In this document: positions 7,814-12,728 of the stretch, in pieces
Layout: each line of letters starts with the position of its first letter
How positions within the stretch are numbered: position 1 is the stretch's first letter
Source of the DNA: Bacteroidota bacterium
GTDB lineage: Bacteria > Bacteroidota > Bacteroidia > B-17B0 > B-17BO
Direction: 5' to 3'
NCBI GenBank assembly: GCA_947462425.1
Contig: CANHPI010000040.1
Span: 1 to 12,728, forward strand
DNA length: 12,728 nucleotides
Notes under the pieces: model-generated
What the model saw: the letters and a program-made list of their open reading frames with translations, nothing else
Told to the model about the DNA's origin: nothing
Databases searched by the model: none
Position numbers and translations under genes: made by a program

Positions 7814-7934
7814 TATATTTAAGTTATTTATATTTTTAATTTTTTAAACCAAATTTTGCTTTTACTTCAATGTAGTTTTGATAATTAATATTAGCATTTT
7901 AACTTTGAGTGTAGCTGCAATAAGAATTAAGTTT

Positions 7935-8147
7935 TTATCTATTAGTTTTGTTAAAATTAATTATTCTTTGCTCCATTTTTTTTAACTTTTCGTTCTGCTT
8001 GGCATTGTTGCGCGATATTACAGCCCAAATAGCAGCAGGAAGCCATCCTATCAATGTAATTTGAAGTATTAAACATAAAATACCCGAAAGTATTTTTCCT
8101 CTTAAAAAAAACGATAACCAAGGGATCAGTATTGCTATAAGTGTCAT
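7935..8147 (-). CDS. YqaE/Pmp3 family small membrane protein
   Basis: This 70-residue protein has two hydrophobic helices: MTLIAILIPWLSFFLRGKI (1-19) and LCLILQITLIGWLPAAIWAVIS (about 24-45), then a basic tail. The pattern LIPWLSFFLRGK...GWLPAAIWA matches the YqaE/Pmp3 (UPF0057) family, which in yeast and bacteria is linked to membrane potential and stress, with no defined biochemical activity. The tail KLKKMEQRIINFNKTNR is longer than in the shortest members, as is common in Bacteroidota. It lies 18 bp after leader copy C. A gap of 121 bp separates it from the SLATT operon, so co-transcription with that operon is possible but not evident. Confidence 0.78.
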   Translation of the reverse strand: MTLIAILIPWLSFFLRGKILSGILCLILQITLIGWLPAAIWAVISRNNAKQNEKLKKMEQRIINFNKTNR

Positions 8148-8165
8148 TTTCTATTTTATTTTTTC

Positions 8166-8201
8166 ACCTACTCTTTTAAGTATTTTTGGTATTGCTCCTT
8201 T
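8166..8201 (-). repeat. 36-bp leader element, copy C
   Basis: Boxes are ACCTACTCTTT, GTATTTTTGGT and TGCTCCTTT on the plus strand, in the same spacing as copies A, B and E. Substitutions fall inside the boxes, with no insertions or deletions. It ends 18 bp before the YqaE-like ATG and begins 10 bp after the stop of the exonuclease gene. Confidence 0.82.
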
Positions 8202-8211
8202 TTGTGAGCAA

Positions 8212-9123
8212 CTAAAGATTTTTTAAAAAGTCGTATTCCGATAAAATCTCAAGTAAGGAACCTTTCTCAATAAGTTTTACTGCCTTTTCTTGTTTACTGC
8301 TCATTCCGTCATCTCCAACTACTCTATAATCTTGCTGACCAACTATCAAAAAGTCTGTTTCACTGGTTACGCCATTAGCAATGATTCCGCCTATATCGGC
8401 AATATTTTGCTGAGCCTCGGTTCTAATCATTGATGATAATGCTCCAGTAAAAACAACTGTTCTACCGTAAAAAATACTTTCTGTATTATGCTTGGTTGGA
8501 TCGCCAACAATTTTTGTTAAATTCTTGGTCTTATAAACTCTTTTTGTTTCTGATGGTTTATACCCACCTTCATAAAGTTGTCCAATTGTGGTTTTAAGTT
8601 TTTCAGGAAAATCGTTAATTGTTGAAACACCTACAATTTCAAATGCTTTTAAAGTTAGTTCTGCTGTTGCTTTGCTATCGGCACCTGCTCTATGATGTTT
8701 GAGATTAATATTGTTTACTTTACAAAGCGTTTTTAGGTCGTAAGCTGATAGTCCTTGCCAAACTTTTTTAGAAAAAATGTAACTACAAGTATAGGTTAAT
8801 GTTGGAAACGGAAGTTTATATGCTTCAAGTGTTCTGCGTAAAACACTCATATCAAAACCTGCGTTATGTGCAATTAAAAACTTATTTTCAATTAATGGCT
8901 TGATTTCAGTCCATAATTCATTAAATTTTGGTTTATCTGCAACATGTTCTGGTCTAATACCATGTATTAAAATATTAAAATGGTCAAAATCATCGTAATG
9001 TGGTTTAATCAACCAAGATTTAGTTTCTACAATTTGCCCACCTTTTACAAAGGTCAAACCAATTTCACAAGGGCTGTCTCGTTGAGAATTAGCAGTTTCA
9101 AAATCTATTGTTATAAAATCCAT
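8212..9123 (-). CDS. DEDDh 3'-5' exonuclease fused to a BRCT domain
   Basis: The 303-residue product has a DnaQ-like exonuclease domain (1-165) with all four acidic ligands and the general base: Asp7 and Glu9 in ITIDFET, Asp91 in AHNAGFDMSVL, and His144 with Asp149 in HHRAGAD (the Hx4D Exo III motif). A linker (about 166-215) leads to a BRCT domain (219-300) with GRTVVFTGALS, a GGxIxxGVTSETDFLIVG core and a terminal SEYDFL helix. The order resembles epsilon-type exonuclease-BRCT proteins in several bacterial phyla, where BRCT binds DNA or partner proteins. The substrate is probably a DNA or RNA 3' end, in repair or processing. Leader copy D lies 47 bp before its ATG at 9123, longer than at the other four genes. 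Confidence 0.9.
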   Translation of the reverse strand: MDFITIDFETANSQRDSPCEIGLTFVKGGQIVETKSWLIKPHYDDFDHFNILIHGIRPEHVADKPKFNELWTEIKPLIENKFLIAHNAGFDMSVLRRTLEAYKLPFPTLTYTCSYIFSKKVWQGLSAYDLKTLCKVNNINLKHHRAGADSKATAELTLKAFEIVGVSTINDFPEKLKTTIGQLYEGGYKPSETKRVYKTKNLTKIVGDPTKHNTESIFYGRTVVFTGALSSMIRTEAQQNIADIGGIIANGVTSETDFLIVGQQDYRVVGDDGMSSKQEKAVKLIEKGSLLEILSEYDFLKNL

Positions 9124-9170
9124 TTATACATTATTTTATGTTTGTATTGACCACTTGAGTTTTAATTTTT

Positions 9171-9206
9171 ACTCACTTATTAAAGAATTTTCGGCTATAC
9201 TACTTT
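9171..9206 (-). repeat. 36-bp leader element, copy D (degenerate)
   Basis: This is the most diverged copy: ACTCACTTATT, GAATTTTCGGC and TACTACTTT on the plus strand. The TTTTCGG core is intact and the 24-bp distance between outer boxes is kept, so it aligns without gaps. It lies 47 bp before the exonuclease ATG and 48 bp after the KTSC-like gene. Confidence 0.65.
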
Positions 9207-9229
9207 TTGTTAAATTATTATTTGTAAAG

Positions 9230-9249
9230 AGTTGGTGAGGGTACCAACT
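9230..9249 (-). terminator. Short hairpin after the KTSC-like gene
   Basis: AGTTGGT (9230-9236) and ACCAACT (9243-9249) form a 7-bp perfect stem with a 6-nt loop, extendable by a wobble pair and one A-T pair. On the minus strand the stem is followed by CTTT. It lies 5 bp after the stop of the gene ending at 9255. The weak U-tract makes termination possible but not strong. Confidence 0.45.
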
Positions 9250-9254
9250 TTGGT

Positions 9255-9473
9255 TTAATCATAATCCATTTTTGCATTTTTAGTTATAAAAGCACTCAAT
9301 CCACTCCCAGAAATAGCAAGTGATTTCATAATATCAACCTTCTCCTTTCCTGCTTTTCCATTATAACTATATTTATAGTCTTTGTTACCTTTGAATCTGA
9401 CTATGATATAGTCGCTTCCAATTTGATAATTTGTTACTGGTGAGTTACCACTTTTGTTTAAATACTGATTCAT
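9255..9473 (-). CDS. Small KTSC-domain-like protein
   Basis: This 72-residue cytoplasmic protein has YQIGSDYIIVRFKGNKDYKYSYNGKAGKEKVDIMKSLA and a SGSGLSAFITKNAK ending. The pattern (short strand, YxYNxxGxxxVxxMKxLA, G-GLxAFI) fits the KTSC family of very small proteins of unknown function, often found near mobile or defence genes and beside lysyl-tRNA-synthetase-like domains in other species. There are no cysteines and no membrane segment. It lies 12 bp after leader copy E and is followed by a short hairpin at 9230-9249, so it is probably a single-gene unit. Family assignment is moderate because the protein is short. Confidence 0.65.
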   Translation of the reverse strand: MNQYLNKSGNSPVTNYQIGSDYIIVRFKGNKDYKYSYNGKAGKEKVDIMKSLAISGSGLSAFITKNAKMDYD

Positions 9474-9485
9474 ATTTTTTCTTTT

Positions 9486-9521
9486 ACCTACTCTTTACTG
9501 GATTTTCGGTATTACTCCTTT
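9486..9521 (-). repeat. 36-bp leader element, copy E
   Basis: Boxes are ACCTACTCTTT, GGATTTTCGGT and TACTCCTTT on the plus strand; with copy A this defines the consensus. It ends 12 bp before the KTSC-like ATG. The 71 bp between it and the upstream GYF-like gene also hold the hairpin at 9539-9586. Confidence 0.85.
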
Positions 9522-9538
9522 GGGCTAATTTGAATTAA

Positions 9539-9586
9539 CCCGTCTGACACTTGGCTTAGCTAGTGCTTAACTAAGCGTCTGACGGG
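9539..9586 (-). terminator. Long imperfect hairpin after the GYF-like gene (terminator or REP-like)
   Basis: CCCGTC (9539-9544) pairs with GACGGG (9581-9586); a T-T mismatch and GAC/GTC extend it; a 5-nt one-sided bulge (9549-9553) follows; then GCTTAG (9554-9559) pairs with CTAAGC (9571-9576) around an 11-nt loop. It lies 6 bp after the stop of the 9593-9988 gene, so a terminator is plausible, although no U-tract follows on the minus strand. The bulge and GTCAGACG repeated in both arms also resemble REP or recombination-site hairpins. Confidence 0.5.
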
Positions 9587-9592
9587 GTATTA

Positions 9593-9988
9593 TTAAGGCT
9601 GTTTGTTTATTTGCTTTTGTATGATTTCTCGCTTTTGGTATTGGTAGCCGCTTATGAGCGCCACTAATAGTAATATGGCTACCATAGCCACTATTGGGAA
9701 CATAATTTTTCTGGCTTTTTTACGCATTGAATCATCAATGGTTACTATATTGGTATTGGGTCTTGGTTTATTATTTGGTAATATGTTAGGTATATTACTT
9801 TTAACTTCCGTAAGCAATGGGTTATGGTTAAATAAGCACTCAAATTCTTTTAAAAACTGTGCCTCGCACTCATCGTTTGTGTCTTCTATTCTAATTAAGG
9901 TATGGGCATAAATACCTAATTCCTTTACCTCCTCGTAAGTATAAGGGCCATTTTGTTTATTGCTATGGTGTATATAGTATTTACGCAT
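9593..9988 (-). CDS. GYF-like domain protein with C-terminal membrane anchor
   Basis: The N-terminus (residues 1-55) has the GYF_2 (DUF4339) pattern: KYYIHHSNKQNGPYTYEEVKELGIYAHTLI, then an acidic turn and FLKEFECLF. The usual WxxAxxxxEL tail is weaker here, with ECEAQFLKEFE in its place. A Pro/Asn-rich linker (about 56-88) and a basic stretch MRKKARK (88-94) precede one transmembrane helix (about 95-113), with a short basic tail after it. The layout predicts a cytoplasmic peptide-binding domain tethered to the membrane. Bacterial GYF_2 domains lack a defined ligand. The 21-bp array lies 112 bp upstream. The hairpin at 9539-9586 follows its stop. No leader element precedes it. Confidence 0.72.
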   Translation of the reverse strand: MRKYYIHHSNKQNGPYTYEEVKELGIYAHTLIRIEDTNDECEAQFLKEFECLFNHNPLLTEVKSNIPNILPNNKPRPNTNIVTIDDSMRKKARKIMFPIVAMVAILLLVALISGYQYQKREIIQKQINKQP

Positions 9989-10100
9989 GTACTTTTTTTA
10001 GGTATAGGTTAACTTAGTATAGTTATTATTATTTAGGTTATACAGTTGGTGTTAATTAATGTCTTCTGTTTTTAATTATATGAGGATGTTTTTAGCATAG

Positions 10101-10310
10101 GCATAAACTTAATTAGTTAAAGCATATGTGTTAGTACACTTGGCATAAAGCTTTTTATACAAGGCATATATGTAAAAACATTCCTCATAAAGTTTTTTAC
10201 ACTGAGCATATATGTAAATATGTTCAGCATAAAGCCTTTTATACTGAACATAAACCAAAATATACTGAGCATATATGTAAAAACACGCTGCATAAAGTGT
10301 TTTTACATAT
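10101..10310. repeat. Tandem array of ten 21-bp units
   Basis: Units start at 10101, 10122, 10143, 10164, 10185, 10206, 10227, 10248, 10269 and 10290, with no indel. Each begins GCATAAA or GCATATR (first base varies at 10185 and 10248), and the two types mostly alternate. Neighbours are partly complementary (TGTAAAAAC in one, GTTTTTTACA in the next). The array fills most of the 335-bp gap between two minus-strand genes; 9989-10100 shows nothing clear. One minus-strand frame is open for 69 codons (10318-10112) with heptads such as YKKLYAK, but has no ATG or GTG, so translation is doubtful. Confidence 0.85.
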
Positions 10311-10314
10311 ATGC
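10269..10314 (-). terminator. 18-bp perfect hairpin after the 10324-10803 gene
   Basis: GCATATATGTAAAAACAC (10269-10286) is perfectly complementary to 10297-10314, with a 10-nt loop. It begins 9 bp after the stop codon at 10324 and uses the last two units of the 21-bp array. The stem is A/T-rich without a clear U-tract, so it may stabilise the 3' end or serve as a terminator. Confidence 0.55.
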
Positions 10315-10323
10315 TATTTTAAA

Positions 10324-10803
10324 CTATTTAGTATTTACAGGCTTTTTGGCCGTAGTGTTACCTTGTTTATCAAAAAATGGGCTTAATTCATCGTATGCTG
10401 CTTTCATGCCATCAACCCCTTTTTTAGAACCACGTTTGGCGGTATTATAAACTTCTAATGCAGCACCTAATGCTTCACTTCCTGCCAGTATGCGTGTGTC
10501 TTCCAATTGGCGTAATAATTTTTTTACTTTTACAATAATTAAATCAAGGTTTGTACAAAGAGCCATGTCTTTGTTTACATCAGCCATTGAAAAAAACTGA
10601 GGGGCTAATCTGCTATCAGCCTCAGCCAAGGTCAGGGCTTTTCGCACAAATTCTACCCTGCCATCTTCCATTTTGTTCATACGCTTTACCTGTTCGTTGG
10701 TTAATTCTACCAAAAAAGGCAGTGTACTGTTAATCATTCCAATTGATTCGTTAACTTGGGTTAAAGTCCCTTCGTCAATTACTGCATTAATCTGATTTTC
10801 CAT
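10324..10803 (-). CDS. Helical protein of a conserved Bacteroidota family, function unknown
   Basis: The 159-residue product is predicted to be mostly alpha-helical and soluble. Motifs I recognise from a common Bacteroidota hypothetical family are PFLVELTNEQVKRMNKMEDG, FVRKALTLAEADSRLAPQFF, KDMALCTNLDLIIVKVKKLL, LEDTRILAGSEALGAALEVYN and GVDGMKAAYDELSPFF. The family has no known role and no catalytic motif is visible. The C-terminus is a basic tail (TAKKPVNTK). The gene stands alone between the 21-bp array with its hairpin downstream and the palindrome-rich spacer upstream. An inverted repeat at 10857-10900, 53 bp before the ATG, could be an operator. Start ATG at 10803. Confidence 0.8.
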   Translation of the reverse strand: MENQINAVIDEGTLTQVNESIGMINSTLPFLVELTNEQVKRMNKMEDGRVEFVRKALTLAEADSRLAPQFFSMADVNKDMALCTNLDLIIVKVKKLLRQLEDTRILAGSEALGAALEVYNTAKRGSKKGVDGMKAAYDELSPFFDKQGNTTAKKPVNTK

Positions 10804-10856
10804 TTGTTGTTGTTTTTTGTTTTTGTTTTATTTTTATTTTTTGATTATGTTTTATA

Positions 10857-10900
10857 GCCAATAGGTATCATTATTTTAAAATACTTTTATGATACTTGGC
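10857..10900. promoter_or_regulatory. Inverted repeat upstream of the 159-residue gene
   Basis: GCCAA (10857-10861) and GTATCAT (10865-10871) are complementary to TTGGC (10896-10900) and ATGATAC (10889-10895), giving 12 bp with a 3-nt bulge around a 17-nt A/T-rich centre. It lies 53 bp before the minus-strand ATG, within the 327-bp spacer between divergent genes, so an operator is plausible. No standard promoter motif is visible beside it. Confidence 0.45.
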
Positions 10901-10944
10901 TTGGTGAGTTACAAACATGAATAATTAAAAATTACTAAACATGA

Positions 10945-11008
10945 TACTAAATAACCAGATTTTTCATCTGGTACTAAATAACCACATCTGGTTATTTAGT
11001 ACCAGATG
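10945..11008. promoter_or_regulatory. 20-bp perfect palindrome with a competing third arm
   Basis: CATCTGGTACTAAATAACCA (10965-10984) and its exact complement (10989-11008) flank a 4-nt loop. A third segment, TACTAAATAACCAGAT (10945-10960), is complementary to 10986-11001, and its end ACCAGAT also pairs with ATCTGGT (10966-10972). The arms thus allow mutually exclusive hairpins. It lies in the spacer between divergent genes, 122 bp before the plus-strand start. The rest of the spacer shows only AAACATGA twice, at 10913 and 10937, 24 bp apart. Confidence 0.7.
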
Positions 11009-11130
11009 AACGAAATAAAATATTTGATTAAATATGTGATTATTAGGATGATATAAAATTGACCCTATTTTGTTGTTTACCCTTATATTCAATAAATATA
11101 AAATGCAACTCATTTTAACAAACATAAAAT

Positions 11131-11451
11131 ATGAGTTACACAGGAGACGAAATTCATTCAATTTCATTAAAAGATGCAGGAGCATTAACTAAGCGTTATC
11201 GCGATCAATTTTCGGCTGAAACACCGTACATTAAAGGAGAGTATTTTGGAAAAACAGCATTACTTTCGCTGCTGGGTCAAACAGGATGCGTGGGCACGCG
11301 TATTTATTATGGCTTAAAGGCAGATGATACCCAATGTTTGGTATTAGTAGGGGTAGATGGAGATGGTAATGACATGACCACTGGTGAAATTATGGAATTA
11401 GGTTTACCTTGCCCAGCACAATGCTCACAAGCAAATGATTTAAATAGTTGA
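11131..11451 (+). CDS. Conserved Bacteroidota small protein with MSYTGDEIHSIS start
   Basis: This 106-residue soluble protein begins MSYTGDEIHSISLKDAGALT, continues with GEYFGKTALLSLLGQTGCVGTRIYYGL and VLVGVDGDGNDM, and ends with LPCPAQCSQANDLNS. I recognise this as a common Bacteroidota family without assigned function. Four cysteines (53, 69, 94, 98) include a CPAQC pair that could bind metal or form a disulfide; no signal peptide is present. It is the first gene of the plus-strand unit: its TGA overlaps the TTG start of the membrane protein gene by 3 bp, so translation is probably coupled. Homologues often lie beside membrane proteins and histidine kinases, which fits this context. Its role may be a small ligand-binding or accessory component, but this is inference. 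Confidence 0.8.
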   Translation: MSYTGDEIHSISLKDAGALTKRYRDQFSAETPYIKGEYFGKTALLSLLGQTGCVGTRIYYGLKADDTQCLVLVGVDGDGNDMTTGEIMELGLPCPAQCSQANDLNS

Positions 11452-12059
11452 TATTTTTTGAAACCATATTAAACCTTTCATACGTAGCCTCTACTTGGGT
11501 GGGGCTGCGTATGTTTGCTTATTTTAATGGCCCAACCAAGTCCTTTTTTTATTTTTTAGGCAGTACGTTAATTATTCAATTAGCCTTAACTACTTGCTAT
11601 ATGCTAAAAATTAATAATATGCTATTGATGAATATTTACCTGTTGTCAGTAATTTCATATGGTCTATACCTTGTTTACACCCATTTTAATAAAAAAATAT
11701 TTTACTCATTTTTGGTAATATTGCCAGTGCTTATATGGGCATTGGTAAATGATATTAGGGTTTTTAATATTAACTTATTTATTATAGCTAGTATATGTTG
11801 TTGCTTGGTAAATGCCATGGTAATAATACAGCAAAGCGATACTGAAAATATACTATTAATGCCACAGTTTTATATAAGTTCGGGATTATTGGTTTATATT
11901 TTTTCTATTTCGGGAGTTATGTTATTGTTTAATTATGTTATCAATCCCAATAATAAAACACTCATTCTATTTTATACTATTTTTAGTTCGGTAATGACTT
12001 TGGTAGCCAATATATTTTACATAAAAGCTTTTATATGCAGCAAGAAAAAGATATACTAA
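11448..12059 (+). CDS. Multi-pass membrane protein, probable sensor partner
   Basis: The product (203 residues from a TTG start) is almost entirely hydrophobic, with six to seven membrane segments at about 5-22, 33-53, 57-77, 84-101, 108-127, 140-163 and 172-194, short loops and a basic tail CSKKKIY. No enzymatic motif is seen. The TTG at 11448 overlaps the previous gene's stop (TTGA), and the first membrane helix begins at once, so this start fits coupling better than the first ATG (residue 22). The histidine kinase gene starts inside its end (12035). The layout suggests a membrane sensor or anchor for the kinase, as in kinase modules where sensing and catalysis are on separate polypeptides. 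I do not recognise the family. Confidence 0.7.
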   Translation: MIFFETILNLSYVASTWVGLRMFAYFNGPTKSFFYFLGSTLIIQLALTTCYMLKINNMLLMNIYLLSVISYGLYLVYTHFNKKIFYSFLVILPVLIWALVNDIRVFNINLFIIASICCCLVNAMVIIQQSDTENILLMPQFYISSGLLVYIFSISGVMLLFNYVINPNNKTLILFYTIFSSVMTLVANIFYIKAFICSKKKIY

Positions 12060-12728
12060 TAATGATGATAGTTACATCGGGCATGATGTTGTTGTTATCT
12101 GGTTTTTTTGTTTATGTAGTAATTCGTTCGCAGCGAAGGGCAAGGCAAAAACAGTTAGAAATATTTAATATAGCTTTTGATGCGCAAGAAAAAGAACAAG
12201 AGCGCATAGCAAGAGATTTACACGACCAACTAGGCCCAACGCTATCAATTATAAAAATGCAAATAGACTCAATAGATGCACAAGGGCTTAATGACATAGA
12301 TAAAGACATACGCACCGAGGTAATAACACAAATGGAATATGCCATTAACGATTTGCGCAGCATAGCCCATAATTTAATACCAAAAACTTTTACTGAATAT
12401 GGGTTTATAAAATCGCTGACTTATTATATAGTTCGCATAAAGGAGTTTAATAATATTGAAATAAATTATACTGAACCTAATTGGGAATTAACTCTAGAAC
12501 GCAATTTTGAAATTAATGTATTCAGAATTTTGCAAGAGTTGTTTCAAAATACTTTAAAACATGCCCAAGCCACGTTTATAGATTTAACTATTGGCATAGA
12601 ACAAAATACGCTAAAAATACGTTATACTGATAATGGAATAGGGGTTTTTAACTGTTCTAACGAAACTTTATTTAACAAAGGCATAGGACTAAACAACTTA
12701 AAAAATCGTACTCACTTGCTAGAAGGAA
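12035..12728 (+). CDS. Membrane-anchored sensor histidine kinase (HisKA_3 type), C-terminus cut by window edge
   Basis: The visible 231 residues start at ATG 12035, overlapping the upstream gene by 25 bp. A second ATG (12062) would leave a 9-residue shorter N-terminus; the earlier one matches the MxxEKxILxMM start of related kinases. One transmembrane helix (about 10-31), a basic and coiled linker (about 31-55), the H-box ERIARDLHDQLGPTLS with phospho-acceptor His63, an N-box FRILQELFQNTLKHAQA (163-179, key Asn172) and a G1-box YTDNGIGV (197-204, Asp199) are all present; a GIGLNNL (216-222) follows. This is a NarX/LiaS-type kinase with a minimal extracellular part, so sensing is probably by the membrane protein next to it. 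A LuxR-type response regulator is expected beyond the right edge, but is not in view. Confidence 0.92.
   Translation, partial: MQQEKDILIMMIVTSGMMLLLSGFFVYVVIRSQRRARQKQLEIFNIAFDAQEKEQERIARDLHDQLGPTLSIIKMQIDSIDAQGLNDIDKDIRTEVITQMEYAINDLRSIAHNLIPKTFTEYGFIKSLTYYIVRIKEFNNIEINYTEPNWELTLERNFEINVFRILQELFQNTLKHAQATFIDLTIGIEQNTLKIRYTDNGIGVFNCSNETLFNKGIGLNNLKNRTHLLEG

Noticed and set aside
7814..7934. Bacteroidota promoter (TTG, about 19 bp, TAnnTTTG) before the SLATT operon
   Set aside because: An AAAATTTG word on the minus strand is one base off the -7 box, but no TTG lies at the right distance.
9539..9586. Integron attC site
   Set aside because: The flanks lack a GTTRRRY core site, the sequence occurs once, and no integron integrase gene is present.
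10101..10310. CRISPR array
   Set aside because: Units are contiguous 21-bp repeats without spacers, and there are no cas genes.
10112..10318. Translated heptad-repeat protein from the 21-bp array (minus strand)
   Set aside because: The frame is open for 69 codons but has no ATG or GTG, and periodic DNA keeps a frame open by chance.
10964..11185. Minus-strand ORF of 73 codons across the divergent spacer
   Set aside because: It runs through the palindrome and into the start of the well-supported plus-strand gene, and its composition is not protein-like.

Overview
The window is AT-rich and comes from a member of the Bacteroidota. The clearest sign is a type IX secretion (T9SS) C-terminal sorting domain on a C10 family cysteine protease. 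Small conserved families typical of this phylum and the near absence of Shine-Dalgarno sequences at the gene starts agree. The genus cannot be fixed from what is visible.

Layout. From 1 to about 10.8 kb every gene lies on the minus strand, so transcription runs right to left. The left edge cuts a TcmP-like (three-Cys-motif partner) gene. Further right come a two-gene envelope unit (668-1692), a secreted C10 protease overlapping a lipoprotein gene (1788-5143), a probable operon of a 42-residue membrane peptide, a SLATT-type membrane protein and an OLD-family ATPase/TOPRIM nuclease (5205-7813), a YqaE/Pmp3 membrane peptide, a DEDDh exonuclease-BRCT fusion, a KTSC-like small protein, a GYF-like membrane protein, and a helical protein of a common Bacteroidota family (10324-10803). 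A spacer rich in palindromes (10804-11130) separates these from a plus-strand unit: a 106-residue conserved protein, a multi-pass membrane protein, and a histidine kinase cut by the right edge.

The most unusual structure is a 36-bp element present five times (1704, 5166, 8166, 9171, 9486), each just upstream of a start codon and in the same orientation. Spacing is identical in all copies: two direct-repeat boxes exactly 24 bp apart around a TTTTCGG core. It breaks the minus-strand region into five units with unrelated functions, as a shared regulatory leader or a cassette seam would. A second structure is an array of ten 21-bp units in perfect register (10101-10310), ending in an 18-bp perfect hairpin. 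A third is a 20-bp perfect palindrome with a competing third arm (10945-11008).

Function. The region reads as an accessory island. OLD nuclease plus SLATT protein is the best candidate for an undescribed immune system. The exonuclease-BRCT protein and TcmP may also relate to defence or mobile elements. The protease and lipoprotein are probably envelope or secreted functions. The right-hand module is probably a two-component signalling unit whose response regulator would lie beyond the window. All functional links are inference from families and spacing.
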